In this document: positions 1 through 8,764 of the stretch, one piece after another | How the letters are laid out: every line of letters begins with the position of its first letter | Numbering within the stretch: the stretch's first letter is position 1 | Program-made: the position numbers and the translations under genes | Assembly (NCBI GenBank): GCA_027024155.1 | Contig: JALVTE010000023.1 | Location: forward strand, 1 to 48,677 | DNA length: 48,677 nucleotides | Direction: 5' to 3' | Source: Campylobacteraceae bacterium | GTDB lineage: Bacteria > Campylobacterota > Campylobacteria > Campylobacterales > Sulfurovaceae | Notes under the pieces: generated by a model | Database searches by the model: none | What the model saw: only the letters and a program-made list of their open reading frames with translations | Told to the model about the DNA's origin: nothing

Positions 1-848
1 ATAAAATCACTAGAGTAGGGCATAGAGTAGGCGAGCTATTAAATCCAGAAAAACTTTGTGATGGCATTATGAGTTACTTTAAAATAAATAAGCCAATTTT
101 CGATGCAATGGGTGTATCTACTCCAAATGCAGAGGAGCTTTTAGCAGAGTTAAAGAGTTATAAAGAGGCTTTAGGCTCGTATATTACAGATACTACACTA
201 ATGGCTTGGGATGCACTAGATAGCAATAAAAGAGTTCTATTAGAGGGTGCACAAGGTACTATGTTAGATATAGACCATGGAACTTACCCTTATGTAACAA
301 GCTCTACAACAATTAGTGCAGGTGCTTGTAGCGGTTTAGGTATTGCTCCACATCAAATTGGTAATGTAATCGGCATTGCAAAGGCTTACTGTACTCGTGT
401 TGGTAATGGTCCTTTCCCTAGCGAAGATTTGGGTGAAAAAGGTAAGTATTTAAGAGAAAAAGGGCACGAATTTGGCACAACAACAGGGCGTCCTAGAAGA
501 TGTGGCTGGTTCGATGCTGTAGCTATGCGTCACGCTGTTAGATTAAATGGTGTTAGCAATATCTCACTTATGAAGCTAGATGTTTTAGATGGATTAGATG
601 AAGTAAAAGTGTGTGTTGGCTATGAGTTTGAAGGTAAAGAGATAGATTATGTGCCATACACTTTAGAGGATATTAAGCCAATATATAAAAGCTTTAAAGG
701 TTGGGAAAAAAGCGAAGGTGTTAGAGAGTTTAGCAAGTTGCCAAAAGAGGCACAAGATTACATTTTAGAATTAGAAAAGCTATGCGGTGCAAAAGTGGGT
801 ATAATCTCTACATCGCCAGATAGAGACGATACTATAATTAGAGACTAA
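1..848 (+). CDS. purA: Adenylosuccinate synthetase, C-terminal part (cut by window edge)
   Basis: PurA joins IMP and aspartate with GTP to make adenylosuccinate in AMP synthesis (cytoplasmic). The reading frame is open from base 3, upstream of the first in-frame ATG at 69, and the residues there ([19 protein letters not shown]) fit PurA, so this is the last ~281 residues of a ~415-residue protein and not a short gene. Visible family motifs are [20 protein letters not shown] and the IMP-contacting loop [14 protein letters not shown]. The C-terminus is complete. DUF507 follows after 9 bp and carA after that, as in Campylobacter. Confidence 0.97.
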   Translation, partial: KITRVGHRVGELLNPEKLCDGIMSYFKINKPIFDAMGVSTPNAEELLAELKSYKEALGSYITDTTLMAWDALDSNKRVLLEGAQGTMLDIDHGTYPYVTSSTTISAGACSGLGIAPHQIGNVIGIAKAYCTRVGNGPFPSEDLGEKGKYLREKGHEFGTTTGRPRRCGWFDAVAMRHAVRLNGVSNISLMKLDVLDGLDEVKVCVGYEFEGKEIDYVPYTLEDIKPIYKSFKGWEKSEGVREFSKLPKEAQDYILELEKLCGAKVGIISTSPDRDDTIIRD

Positions 849-857
849 GGAGTAGTT

Positions 858-1409
858 ATGAGACTAAAGCCAAACCAGAGTGAATTTGTAGCTAGAAAGA
901 TAGCTGTAGACTTAATTAATGCTCCATTTGTAAAGTTGCTAAAAGGCAAAGATGATGTTGTTGCCGCTGCAAAAGAGATTATACTAGATAACTTAAAGCA
1001 AGAGAGAGAGTTAGATGGTAAAGTGCAAGATATTTTAGAAGAGAATTATGAAGATATTGAAGTACAAAGAGCAGACGAGAGACAGTTATTCTTTATGATA
1101 AAAAAGCGTCTTGCACCTGAATTTGGTATTATTATGAATTATGACGATAGGTATAGTGATATTTCTCATAAAATTTTAGATGAACTTTACGAAGAGTATT
1201 TAATTGAGTACGAAGTAAACGATAACCAAGTAAAAAATGTAATTTTTAACTCATTTAAAGAGTTTGCTAAGAGTTACGAAGAGATAGATGATGTGGTATA
1301 TAACAAAATTAGAAGCCTAGAGAAAGAGGTTATGCCAGGAAGTGAAGAGTATGAAATTCTTTATGAGAGATATTTCCAAGAAGAGCTAACTCGTCGCGGT
1401 TTAATATAA
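858..1409 (+). CDS. DUF507 family protein
   Basis: A 183-residue acidic, helix-rich, soluble protein without signal peptide or membrane segments. It begins MRLKPNQSEFVARKIA, as DUF507 proteins of Campylobacterota and Aquificae do. The molecular function is unknown. A Shine-Dalgarno sequence (aaggag) sits 6 bp before the ATG. It lies 9 bp after purA and 10 bp before carA, so the three are probably co-transcribed; the same purA-DUF507-carA neighbourhood is known in Campylobacter. The family call is firm, the role is not. Confidence 0.85.
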   Translation: MRLKPNQSEFVARKIAVDLINAPFVKLLKGKDDVVAAAKEIILDNLKQERELDGKVQDILEENYEDIEVQRADERQLFFMIKKRLAPEFGIIMNYDDRYSDISHKILDELYEEYLIEYEVNDNQVKNVIFNSFKEFAKSYEEIDDVVYNKIRSLEKEVMPGSEEYEILYERYFQEELTRRGLI

Positions 1410-1419
1410 GGGTGTTGCA

Positions 1420-2544
1420 ATGAAAAAAGTATGGCTATATTTCGAAAATGGACTATTTATAGAGGCTAAAAGTTTTGGAGCAGAGGGTACAGCTGTTGGA
1501 GAAGTTGTATTTAATACCTCTTTAACAGGATACCAAGAGATAATTACAGACCCAAGTTATGCAGGGCAGTTTATTACCTTTACAATGCCAGAGATTGGAA
1601 ATGTTGGTGTAAATAGCGAAGATTATGAAAACTTAAACAATAAAGCTTACTGCAAAGGTGTAATTGTAAGAAATTATCAAGATAGACCATCTAACTTTAG
1701 ATGTGAACATGCGTTAAGTAAACTTTTAAAAGATAACAACACTATCGGTATTTGCGAAGTAGATACAAGATACTTAACAAAAATGTTAAGAGATCAAGGT
1801 GCAATGGAGATGGTGGCTTCTACAGAGATTAGCTCTAAAGAGGAGCTTGAAAAAGTTTTAGAGAGTAGTCCTAAAATAGGAGATATTAACTATATAAAAG
1901 AGGTTACAACTAAAGAGCCATATACTCACACTACTGGTAAATATGATGCTTCTAAATTTGAGTATACAAAACCACTTACATCTAAAAAAGTTGTAGCTTA
2001 CGACTTTGGAATAAAAAGAAATATTTTAAATGAGTTAGTAACTGCTGGCTTAGAGGTAGAGGTTGTTCCAGCCGATACAGATGCACAAATTGTTATAGAT
2101 AAGTTTGAAGCTGGTGAAATTGGCGGAGTCTTCCTATCAAATGGTCCTGGTGACCCATTGGTTTTAGAGGAGCAAAAAGAGATTACTCAAAAACTGTTAA
2201 GTGCAAATATCCCAATGTTTGCAATCTGCCTTGGGCACCAAATGCTCTCTATCGCTAACGGTTACGATACTTACAAGCTAAAGTTTGGACACCATGGCGG
2301 TAACCACCCAGTTAAAAATGCAGAGGGCAAAGTAGAGATAACAGCACAAAACCATAACTATAATGTTCCAGATAACATTACAGAAGTAGCAGAGGTGACT
2401 CATGTAAATCTATTTGATAACACAATAGAGGGTATAAAGTATAAAAATAGAGAAGTATTTTCAGTACAGCACCACCCCGAAGCAAGCCCCGGACCACATG
2501 AGAGTGCTTATGTGTTTAAAGAGTTTGCTAGCAGAGTTAAGTAA
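1420..2544 (+). CDS. carA: Carbamoyl-phosphate synthase small (glutaminase) subunit
   Basis: CarA splits glutamine and passes ammonia to CarB for carbamoyl phosphate, the precursor of arginine and pyrimidines. At 374 residues it is full length. The N-terminal CarA domain shows the PEIGNVGVN segment. The class-I glutamine amidotransferase domain has the nucleophile in ICLGHQ (Cys near 270) and the His-Glu pair in VQHHPEASPGP (near 351 and 353). It closes the purA operon. carB is not adjacent; a repeat-rich gap and ddl follow. argG, which also serves arginine synthesis, lies 9.7 kb away on the other strand. Confidence 0.97.
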   Translation: MKKVWLYFENGLFIEAKSFGAEGTAVGEVVFNTSLTGYQEIITDPSYAGQFITFTMPEIGNVGVNSEDYENLNNKAYCKGVIVRNYQDRPSNFRCEHALSKLLKDNNTIGICEVDTRYLTKMLRDQGAMEMVASTEISSKEELEKVLESSPKIGDINYIKEVTTKEPYTHTTGKYDASKFEYTKPLTSKKVVAYDFGIKRNILNELVTAGLEVEVVPADTDAQIVIDKFEAGEIGGVFLSNGPGDPLVLEEQKEITQKLLSANIPMFAICLGHQMLSIANGYDTYKLKFGHHGGNHPVKNAEGKVEITAQNHNYNVPDNITEVAEVTHVNLFDNTIEGIKYKNREVFSVQHHPEASPGPHESAYVFKEFASRVK

Positions 2545-2750
2545 AATGTAGGTGCGGTAGTACCGCACAATTGAATTAAAAATTAAAAATTAAGAATTAA
2601 GAGTTAAGAGTTTTAGGAATATTTGAAGAGTTGGAAGTTGGAAACCGTTTTCTATTTTCCATATTCCGTCATCCTAATCTAGGTGAGGATGTGCCGCACA
2701 ATAAGAATGACAGCAATGAGTAATTACAAATATAAATAAAAAGGTAAAAA
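2545..2750. repeat. Intergenic repeat patch: hairpin, five heptads, palindrome fragment
   Basis: This 206-bp gap between carA and ddl is built of repeats. First comes a hairpin with GTGCGG and CCGCAC arms at 2552-2568, a possible carA terminator without a T-run. Next are exactly five 7-bp units at 2574-2608 (AATTAAA twice, AATTAAG twice, AGTTAAG once), then looser GTTGGAA and TTTTCYA units. Last, 2666-2718 starts CCGTCATCCT and ends AGAATGACAGCAATG, the same ends as the inner palindrome at 43.3 kb but with a different, shorter interior. The ddl ribosome-binding site (aaaaggt) is at the right edge. Confidence 0.75.
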
Positions 2751-3794
2751 ATGAAAATAGCAATAGTTTTTGGTGGGTCAAGTTATGAGCATGAGATTAG
2801 TATTGTAAGTGCGATTACAGTAAAGAATGTTCTTAAGAAGCATACTCCACTATTCATATTTGTAGATGCAAATAGAGATTTCTATCTTATAGATAGTGAA
2901 AATATGAAATCTAAATTTTTTAGCTCAAAAGAGTACCTTAAGAAGAGTAAAAAATTAAATATAGAGCATGGTGGTTTTTCTGCTAGTGGTGTGTTTGGTT
3001 CTAAAAAAGTAGAATATGATGTAGTGCTTAACCTAATTCATGGAAGAGATGGCGAAGATGGAAAGTTAGCTTCTATATTTGAATTTTTCGATATTAAATT
3101 TATTGGACCTAGATTAGAAGGGGCAGTTTTAAGCTTTAATAAACTTTATACTAAATTTTTAGCTGAGAGTATAAATGTTAAGACATTAGATTATCAATTA
3201 ATAAATAGAAGTGGTAGTAGAGAGTGCAGTTTAGAGTTTCCAGTAATTGTAAAGCCACTTAGACTTGGTAGCTCTATTGGAGTTAGCGTAGTTAAAAGTC
3301 AAGAGGAGTTTGATTACGCTTTAGATGTTGCTTTTGAATTTGATACACAAGTTTTAATAGAACCATTTATAGATGGTATTAAAGAGTATAACCAAGCGGG
3401 TGCTAAAGGTAAAGATTGGATACTATCTATTATAGAAGAGCCTCAGAAAGAGGAGTTTTTAGATTTTGATAAAAAGTATATGGACTTTAGTAGAGATGAG
3501 AGAGTTAGTGAAGCTACTATAGATGATAACTTAAAGTCTAAAATAGAAGAGACATTTAAGAAGATATACGACCCTCTTTTTATGGGTGCAATTATTAGAT
3601 GTGATTTCTTTGTAGTAGATAATGAAGTTTACTTAAATGAGATAAATCCAATACCTGGTTCGATGGCAAATTATCTTTTTGAAGATTTTGATAAAGTACT
3701 ATCTGAAGTTGCTACAAATTTACCCAAAGAGAAAAAAATTAATATAGAGTATTTATATATTAATAATATTCAAAAAGCTAAGGGTAAAGCCTAA
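2751..3794 (+). CDS. ddl: D-alanine--D-alanine ligase
   Basis: Ddl makes the D-Ala-D-Ala dipeptide for peptidoglycan in the cytoplasm, using ATP. The 347-residue protein has the family start (VFGGSSYEHEISIVSA), an ATP-grasp central region (VKPLRLGSSIGVSVV) and the C-terminal metal and substrate-binding stretch (NEINPIPGSMANYLF). The length is normal. It is a single transcription unit followed by a strong hairpin at 3828-3857. In Campylobacter a ddl gene usually sits near murF; here it stands between carA and the cbb3 operon. Confidence 0.95.
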   Translation: MKIAIVFGGSSYEHEISIVSAITVKNVLKKHTPLFIFVDANRDFYLIDSENMKSKFFSSKEYLKKSKKLNIEHGGFSASGVFGSKKVEYDVVLNLIHGRDGEDGKLASIFEFFDIKFIGPRLEGAVLSFNKLYTKFLAESINVKTLDYQLINRSGSRECSLEFPVIVKPLRLGSSIGVSVVKSQEEFDYALDVAFEFDTQVLIEPFIDGIKEYNQAGAKGKDWILSIIEEPQKEEFLDFDKKYMDFSRDERVSEATIDDNLKSKIEETFKKIYDPLFMGAIIRCDFFVVDNEVYLNEINPIPGSMANYLFEDFDKVLSEVATNLPKEKKINIEYLYINNIQKAKGKA

Positions 3795-3827
3795 TAAATT
3801 ACACTATTTATACATAAAATAACACTA

Positions 3828-3857
3828 TTTAGAGAAAAATTATCCTTTTTCTCTAAA
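3828..3857 (+). terminator. Hairpin after ddl
   Basis: A perfect 12-bp inverted repeat, TTTAGAGAAAAA and TTTTTCTCTAAA, with a 6-nt loop, 34 bp after the ddl stop codon. The descending arm carries a T5 run inside the stem. No long T-run follows, so it may be a weak or bidirectional terminator. It separates ddl from the cco promoter region. Confidence 0.6.
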
Positions 3858-3930
3858 ATAAACTACAAACATAGAACTTTCTTAATTTAAACTTAGAAAA
3901 AAAAATTAAAAATATATTTATGATTTTAAG

Positions 3931-3958
3931 TTGATATATATCAATTCTAGCATATAAT
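3931..3958 (+). promoter_or_regulatory. Candidate FNR/CRP-type box and -10 element of the cco operon
   Basis: The perfect dyad TTGAT-ATAT-ATCAA (3931-3944) matches the FNR/CRP-superfamily consensus TTGAT-N4-ATCAA. A TATAAT at 3953-3958 begins 15 bp after the dyad centre, which puts the site between -35 and -10 at about -27. Activators of this family usually bind near -41, so the sequence suggests repression or a different start site. The leader also holds TTGTTAC and GTAACAA arms (3963-3985), then the ribosome-binding site aggaggg before ccoN at 4010. Confidence 0.55.
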
Positions 3959-4009
3959 CACATTGTTACTGTTACTCTGTAACAAAATTTAATTATTTAG
4001 GAGGGCTAT

Positions 4010-5476
4010 ATGCAGTCTAACGCAACTTTGGAATATGATTATACCATTGCTAAGTTATATATGTGGACAGCTGTCATTTTTGGTATTGTTGGTATGACAA
4101 TAGGGGTATTAATTGCTTCTCAGTTGGCATTCCCAGATTTAAACTATTTATTTGGTGAATATGGTACTTTTTCGAGATTAAGACCTATGCACACGAATGT
4201 AGTTATTTATGGTTTTACTGTTAGTGGTATTTTTTCTACATTTTATTATGTATCACAAAGAGTATTAAAAGTTTCGATGGGTGAATCTAAACTTTTAATG
4301 GGATTAGGTAAATTACAATTTGGTTTATACTTAATAGCGGCTACAGGTATGGTAGTAAGTTTAGCTATGGGTATTACTGCAAGTAAAGAGTATGCTCAAA
4401 TGGAGTGGCCATTAGATGCTCTAATCGTTGTTATTTGGGTAATTTGGGGTGTAATTATGTTTGGACTTATTGGTCTAAGACGTGAAAAAACACTTTATAT
4501 TTCTCTATGGTACTATATTGCTACTTTCTTAGGTGTTGCTATGCTTTACCTATTTAACAATGCAGAAGTACCTACAATATTCTTCTCTGGTGGACTTGGT
4601 GCTTGGTATCACTCTGTATCTATGTATGCTGGTACTAACGACGCTCTTGTTCAATGGTGGTGGGGACATAATGCAGTTGCATTCGTATTTACTGTTCCTA
4701 TTATTGCAATTATTTACTATTTCTTGCCTAAAGAGTCTGGTCAAGCTATTTATTCATATAAATTGTCTTTACTATCTTTCTGGGGATTAATGTTTGTTTA
4801 CCTTTGGGCTGGTGGTCACCACTTATTATGGTCTACAGTTCCTGATTGGATGCAAACTATGGGTTCAGTATTCTCAGTTATCTTAATTTTGCCATCTTGG
4901 GGAAGTGCTATCAACATGCTTCTTACAATGAAAGGTGAGTGGAATCAATTAACAAAGAATCCATTAGTTAAGTTTATGGTACTTGCTTCAACATTCTATA
5001 TGTTAAGTACACTTGAAGGTCCAATTCAAGCAGTTAAATCTGTAAACGCTATTGCGCACTTTACAGACTGGATTCCAGGTCACGTTCACGATGGTGTTCT
5101 TGGTTGGGTTGCATTTATGATTTTTGCAGCTATTATGCATATGGCACCAAGAGTATTTAAAAGAGAGATTTACTCTAAATCTTTACTTGAATCTCAATTC
5201 TGGATTCAAACTATAGGTGTTGTTTTATACTTTACATCTATGTGGATTGCAGGTATTACTCAAGGTATGATGTGGAGAGCAGTTGATGAGTATGGTAACT
5301 TAGTATATAGCTTTATCGATACTGTTTCAGTACTTCACCCATATTATGCTCTTAGAGCACTTGGTGGATTGTTGTATTTAATTGGTATGTTTATGTTCGC
5401 TTATAACTTCTTTAAAACTGCTACAGCAGGTAGAAGACTTGAGCAAGAGCCTAGATACAGATCACCTATGGCTTAA
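4010..5476 (+). CDS. ccoN: cbb3-type cytochrome c oxidase subunit I
   Basis: CcoN is the catalytic heme-copper subunit of the high-affinity terminal oxidase in the inner membrane; it reduces O2 and pumps protons. The 488-residue protein has about 12 hydrophobic segments and the metal ligands in RPMHTNVVIYGF (heme b His), WWWGHNAVAF (CuB His), AGGHHLLWS (CuB His pair) and DWIPGHVHDGVLGW (heme His). A strong Shine-Dalgarno sequence (aggaggg) precedes the ATG. It leads the operon ccoN-O-Q-P. A possible FNR-type box lies 66-79 bp upstream of the ATG. Confidence 0.98.
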   Translation: MQSNATLEYDYTIAKLYMWTAVIFGIVGMTIGVLIASQLAFPDLNYLFGEYGTFSRLRPMHTNVVIYGFTVSGIFSTFYYVSQRVLKVSMGESKLLMGLGKLQFGLYLIAATGMVVSLAMGITASKEYAQMEWPLDALIVVIWVIWGVIMFGLIGLRREKTLYISLWYYIATFLGVAMLYLFNNAEVPTIFFSGGLGAWYHSVSMYAGTNDALVQWWWGHNAVAFVFTVPIIAIIYYFLPKESGQAIYSYKLSLLSFWGLMFVYLWAGGHHLLWSTVPDWMQTMGSVFSVILILPSWGSAINMLLTMKGEWNQLTKNPLVKFMVLASTFYMLSTLEGPIQAVKSVNAIAHFTDWIPGHVHDGVLGWVAFMIFAAIMHMAPRVFKREIYSKSLLESQFWIQTIGVVLYFTSMWIAGITQGMMWRAVDEYGNLVYSFIDTVSVLHPYYALRALGGLLYLIGMFMFAYNFFKTATAGRRLEQEPRYRSPMA

Positions 5477-5488
5477 GGAGGTAGGATA

Positions 5489-6157
5489 ATGTTTCATTGG
5501 TTAGAAAAAAACCCATTCTTCTTTGCAGTGGGTGTATTTATAGTAATTGCGTATGCAGGATTAATTGAAATTCTGCCAAACTTTGCAGAGGCAGCGCGCC
5601 CTGTAAAGGGTTTAAAACCTTATACTGTGTTACAACTTGCAGGTAAAGAAGTATATAAAAAAGACAACTGTATTGCTTGTCATTCTCAGTTAATTAGACC
5701 ATTTAAAGCAGAGACTGATAGATATGGTCAATATTCACTATCTGGTGAGTATGCTTATGATAGACCATTCCTTTGGGGTTCTAAAAGAACTGGTCCAGAT
5801 TTACACCGTGTAGGTAACTATAGAACTCCAGATTGGCATGCAAACCATATGTGGAATCCAAAATCTGTAGTTCCAGATTCTATTATGCCGGCATATAAGC
5901 ATCAGTTTACTAATGTTGCTGATTTAGAGACTGCTTATGCAGAAGCTGTAACTGTTAAAAAAGTATTTGGTACTCCATATGGAGCTGACATTGCACCAGG
6001 TAAGGCAGCTTATGAAAAAGAGTTAAAAACTAAAATTTTACCAGAAGCTTTAAAAATTGCTACAGAAATGAAGCGAGATGATTTAATAAAAATGGTAAAA
6101 GCAGGTAAAGTACCTGAAGTAGTAGCTCTTGTAGCATATTTGGAAAAATTAAAATAA
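5489..6157 (+). CDS. ccoO: cbb3-type cytochrome c oxidase subunit II (monoheme c)
   Basis: CcoO is a membrane-anchored monoheme cytochrome c that relays electrons from CcoP to CcoN. The 222-residue protein has one N-terminal membrane anchor (FFFAVGVFIVIAYAGLIEIL) and the heme site CIACH at Cys61, Cys64 and His65, followed by the family segment HSQLIRPFKAETDRYG. Met ligand candidates lie in the DSIMPAYK stretch. It starts 12 bp after ccoN with the ribosome-binding site aaggaggt. Confidence 0.97.
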   Translation: MFHWLEKNPFFFAVGVFIVIAYAGLIEILPNFAEAARPVKGLKPYTVLQLAGKEVYKKDNCIACHSQLIRPFKAETDRYGQYSLSGEYAYDRPFLWGSKRTGPDLHRVGNYRTPDWHANHMWNPKSVVPDSIMPAYKHQFTNVADLETAYAEAVTVKKVFGTPYGADIAPGKAAYEKELKTKILPEALKIATEMKRDDLIKMVKAGKVPEVVALVAYLEKLK

Positions 6158-6164
6158 GGATTTA

Positions 6165-6386
6165 ATGGTGACAACGGTAGAGATTGAACAATTAAGAATT
6201 TATATGTATGTAATTGGTACTGCATTGGCTGTAGGAATTTTTTATTACTACATTATCTATCTCTATCGGAGTGAGAAGAAGGGTGATAAAGATTATGAAA
6301 AGTATTCTAATTTAGCTTTAGATGATGAGTTAGATAGTAAAATACTTGAAAAAAACCCTAAAATTGAGAATGACAAAAAGGAGTAG
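6165..6386 (+). CDS. ccoQ: cbb3 oxidase small subunit CcoQ-like
   Basis: A 73-residue protein with one membrane helix (about residues 12-33, ending YIIYLYRSEKKG) and a charged cytoplasmic tail. Size, topology and position between ccoO and ccoP identify it as CcoQ, which stabilises the cbb3 complex. Sequence conservation in this family is low, so the call rests on context. It starts 7 bp after ccoO and ends 4 bp before ccoP. Confidence 0.85.
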   Translation: MVTTVEIEQLRIYMYVIGTALAVGIFYYYIIYLYRSEKKGDKDYEKYSNLALDDELDSKILEKNPKIENDKKE

Positions 6387-6390
6387 ATTT

Positions 6391-7284
6391 ATGAATGGTA
6401 TGATAGTCAAAGCTCTAGTTATGGCAGGTGTTTTAATTGTTGGAACACTTGTTGTAGTTAAGCAAATGAATATCGATTTAAGCGATCCTATAAACATGAT
6501 TACATTTATAGGTGCTGTTGCAATTGCTGTATTAGCATTTGGTGTTGCTGCAAAGTACATGGCTCAAATGAAAAATGATACTGCTACTGGTGAGCTTGCA
6601 GAAGATAATTGGGATGGTATTGGTGAGTATAAAAACCCACTACCATCTGGTTGGTCTTGGTCATTTGTTGGTACAATGATCTGGGCAATTTGGTATATGT
6701 TAATGGGATATCCTGTAAATGCTTATAGTCAAATTGGTGCTTGGAATAAAGAGACAAAAGAGTACAATAAAAAATTTCAAGCGAAGTTTAAAAATGCAGA
6801 TAAAGAGACTTTAAAAGATATGGGTGAATCAATTTTCTTAGTACAGTGTGCACCTTGTCATGGTGATACTGGAGATGGTATGTCTGGTAAAGCACACGAT
6901 TTAACACATAGAATAAGTAAAGCACAAGTTTTATATGTTATTAAGAATGGTTCACACTACTTTAAGTATCCAATAGGTGCAATGCCAGCTGGTATGGCAC
7001 AAGGTAAAGCTGCTGAAGAAGTTGCGGCATATGTTGCTGGTGGCTTAAAAGGTAAAGCTCCTGCTGCTTGGGCTACATGTGCAGGTTGCCATGGTCAAGA
7101 TGGTAAAGGTAATGGTGGTCAAGCTCCTGATTTAGCAAAGATTGATAGTACTTTAATTAATCAAGTATTAACTCATGGTAAGAAGGGTAGTATTGGTAGA
7201 ATGCCATCATTTGCGAATAGATTTACTCCAGTTCAAGAGAAAGCACTTGCTGAGTATATTAAATCGTTATCAAGTAAGGAGTAG
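6391..7284 (+). CDS. ccoP: cbb3-type cytochrome c oxidase subunit III (diheme c)
   Basis: CcoP accepts electrons from soluble cytochrome c or the bc1 complex and feeds CcoO. The protein has two N-terminal membrane segments, a WSWSFVGTMIWAIWYM stretch, and two heme-c sites: CAPCH (Cys153, Cys156, His157) and CAGCH (Cys230, Cys233, His234). I use the ATG at 6391, preceded by aaaaaggag, giving 297 residues. A longer reading frame from 6346 would overlap ccoQ and add a charged, non-conserved leader. DUF4006 follows after 3 bp. Confidence 0.97.
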   Translation: MNGMIVKALVMAGVLIVGTLVVVKQMNIDLSDPINMITFIGAVAIAVLAFGVAAKYMAQMKNDTATGELAEDNWDGIGEYKNPLPSGWSWSFVGTMIWAIWYMLMGYPVNAYSQIGAWNKETKEYNKKFQAKFKNADKETLKDMGESIFLVQCAPCHGDTGDGMSGKAHDLTHRISKAQVLYVIKNGSHYFKYPIGAMPAGMAQGKAAEEVAAYVAGGLKGKAPAAWATCAGCHGQDGKGNGGQAPDLAKIDSTLINQVLTHGKKGSIGRMPSFANRFTPVQEKALAEYIKSLSSKE

Positions 7285-7287
7285 GAT

Positions 7288-7515
7288 ATGGCAGAAAATA
7301 CAAGCAGAGGTTTATTTAAATTAAACGGTATCACTGGTATGCTTATAGCTACTTTGTTGCTGTTAAGTATTCTTGCATTTTTAGAGATGCATGCTATTAA
7401 AATAGAAAAAGCAGAGGCAAAACATTATTACGACCCTACACCAGTTGTTAGTAGTTTAGATAATGTTAAAGAGATTAGCACTGATAATGCTAAATTCGAT
7501 ATTAGCAAAAGATAG
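7288..7515 (+). CDS. DUF4006 family small membrane protein
   Basis: A 75-residue protein with one hydrophobic segment (GMLIATLLLLSILAFLEM, about residues 17-34) and a polar C-terminal half. It corresponds to the DUF4006 protein that follows ccoP across Campylobacterota. The position, 3 bp after ccoP, suggests a role in cbb3 assembly or stability, but no function is established that I know of. Confidence 0.8.
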   Translation: MAENTSRGLFKLNGITGMLIATLLLLSILAFLEMHAIKIEKAEAKHYYDPTPVVSSLDNVKEISTDNAKFDISKR

Positions 7516-7524
7516 GGGGCTATT

Positions 7525-7614
7525 ATGGATAAATTAATTACATTTCTTTTAGTAATGTGTGCAGCTATTACATTATGGGCTGTTATAACACCTAACCACC
7601 TATTTATATCTTAA
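7525..7614 (+). CDS. Very small membrane protein in the cbb3 cluster
   Basis: A 29-codon frame starting MDKLITFLLVMCAAITLWA, almost wholly one membrane helix, ending in NHLFIS. It starts 9 bp after DUF4006 with a G-rich ribosome-binding site (taggggg) and its stop ends 1 bp before the next start, so it fits the operon spacing exactly. C. jejuni has a small unnamed gene at the same place. Function unknown; a subunit-like role in the oxidase is only an inference. Confidence 0.65.
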   Translation: MDKLITFLLVMCAAITLWAVITPNHLFIS

Positions 7615-7615
7615 A

Positions 7616-8212
7616 ATGAGAGCAAAAGTGGGCTTAGGCTTACTTATGCTTTCTCTTTTCTTTAATTTCTTAAATGCAAAATTTCTTTTTAACGACCATT
7701 TAGTATCTCCTAAAGCTTCTGATTACATTGAGAAGATGGGTAGTGAGTTAAGTAATAAAACAGGTATTAATGCCTATTTAATTACAACTGATGATAAAAT
7801 AAAAAGAGGTGTTAGTGTTTATGATTATCTTAAAAAGTATAAGGATAGCTTAAGTAAGCCATATGTAGGTATTGTTTTTGCTCCAAATTCTATGAGAATT
7901 CATGTTATGGCATCTAATAAAAAGTTGCTAAATTCTATAGATAAGGGTAAGGTTTTAGACTTTGCAATTAAAGTAATTGCTAGTAAAGATAGTAATTCTA
8001 AGCAGAGTAAGTATGATGTTGGATTGGTGCAAGCATATTCAGAATTAGCAGATGAAGTTGCTAACGCTAAGGGTATAAAGTTAAAAAGCACTATTAAAAG
8101 TAGTGGCAGTTGGGTATTAAAAATTGTAAATACTCTAATTATTGTCGGTTCTTTAATAGTAATTTGGATATATTTCATTGCACCAATTTTTAGAAAAAAG
8201 AGGAAACAATGA
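7616..8212 (+). CDS. TPM-domain-like exported membrane protein
   Basis: A 198-residue protein with a signal peptide (about residues 1-21, ending NFLNA), a soluble periplasmic domain resembling TPM domains (segments GINAYLITTDDKI and YVGIVFAPNSMRIHV), and one C-terminal membrane helix (about 169-190) followed by a basic tail KKRKQ. C. jejuni has a similar gene at the same locus. TPM domains are linked to assembly of membrane complexes, so help with cbb3 assembly is plausible but unproven. It overlaps the next gene by 4 bp (ATGA). Confidence 0.65.
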   Translation: MRAKVGLGLLMLSLFFNFLNAKFLFNDHLVSPKASDYIEKMGSELSNKTGINAYLITTDDKIKRGVSVYDYLKKYKDSLSKPYVGIVFAPNSMRIHVMASNKKLLNSIDKGKVLDFAIKVIASKDSNSKQSKYDVGLVQAYSELADEVANAKGIKLKSTIKSSGSWVLKIVNTLIIVGSLIVIWIYFIAPIFRKKRKQ

Positions 8213-8760
8213 GTAAAAAAAACAATAGTGGCAAATTTTGGCCATATATGATTTTAGGTTTTTTAGCGATTGGTATTACCTTGGGGTATTGGACTATAAA
8301 AAATACAATATCTCTACCGGTACATAAATCTAATGAATTTATGCAAAAGTATCAGAGTGCAGATAAGAATGCAAATGAAATTTCTGATGCAGCAGCTAAA
8401 TTTGATTCTAAATATAGCGTTGAATTAAGTGGCTTAGAGAGAAGTAATTTTAAGCCAAAAAATCTTAAACGAAAGCCACATAAATACTATAAGTTAAATA
8501 GTGTAAATGATATTAAAATTATAGTAAAATCAAAAGATGGTAGTAGTCTTAAGAATATTAAACTTATTGGGCTTTTGACTAGACCACAAACAGAGCTTGA
8601 TGATGTACATATAAAAGGTATTCAAAGTAATGGTAATGGTACTTTTGATATAAAAGGATTAAAGGTTAAAAAGCCAGGTAGATATATTTTAAGATTAAAG
8701 CTATCGGATAAAGATGCAATTAAATATATAGACTATTACGGTTTTAAAGATATAAAGTAG
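8209..8760 (+). CDS. FixH-family protein
   Basis: A 183-residue protein with an N-terminal membrane helix (FWPYMILGFLAIGITLGYWT) and a periplasmic beta-sandwich-like domain. FixH proteins are tied to cbb3 oxidase assembly and copper delivery, usually beside fixG/ccoG and a copper ATPase. Those partners are absent here, but the gene is translationally coupled to the cbb3-associated operon. The family match is fair: short N-terminal anchor, then about 130 residues ending GRYILRLKLSDKDA. Confidence 0.65.
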   Translation: MSKKNNSGKFWPYMILGFLAIGITLGYWTIKNTISLPVHKSNEFMQKYQSADKNANEISDAAAKFDSKYSVELSGLERSNFKPKNLKRKPHKYYKLNSVNDIKIIVKSKDGSSLKNIKLIGLLTRPQTELDDVHIKGIQSNGNGTFDIKGLKVKKPGRYILRLKLSDKDAIKYIDYYGFKDIK

Positions 8761-8764
8761 ATTT

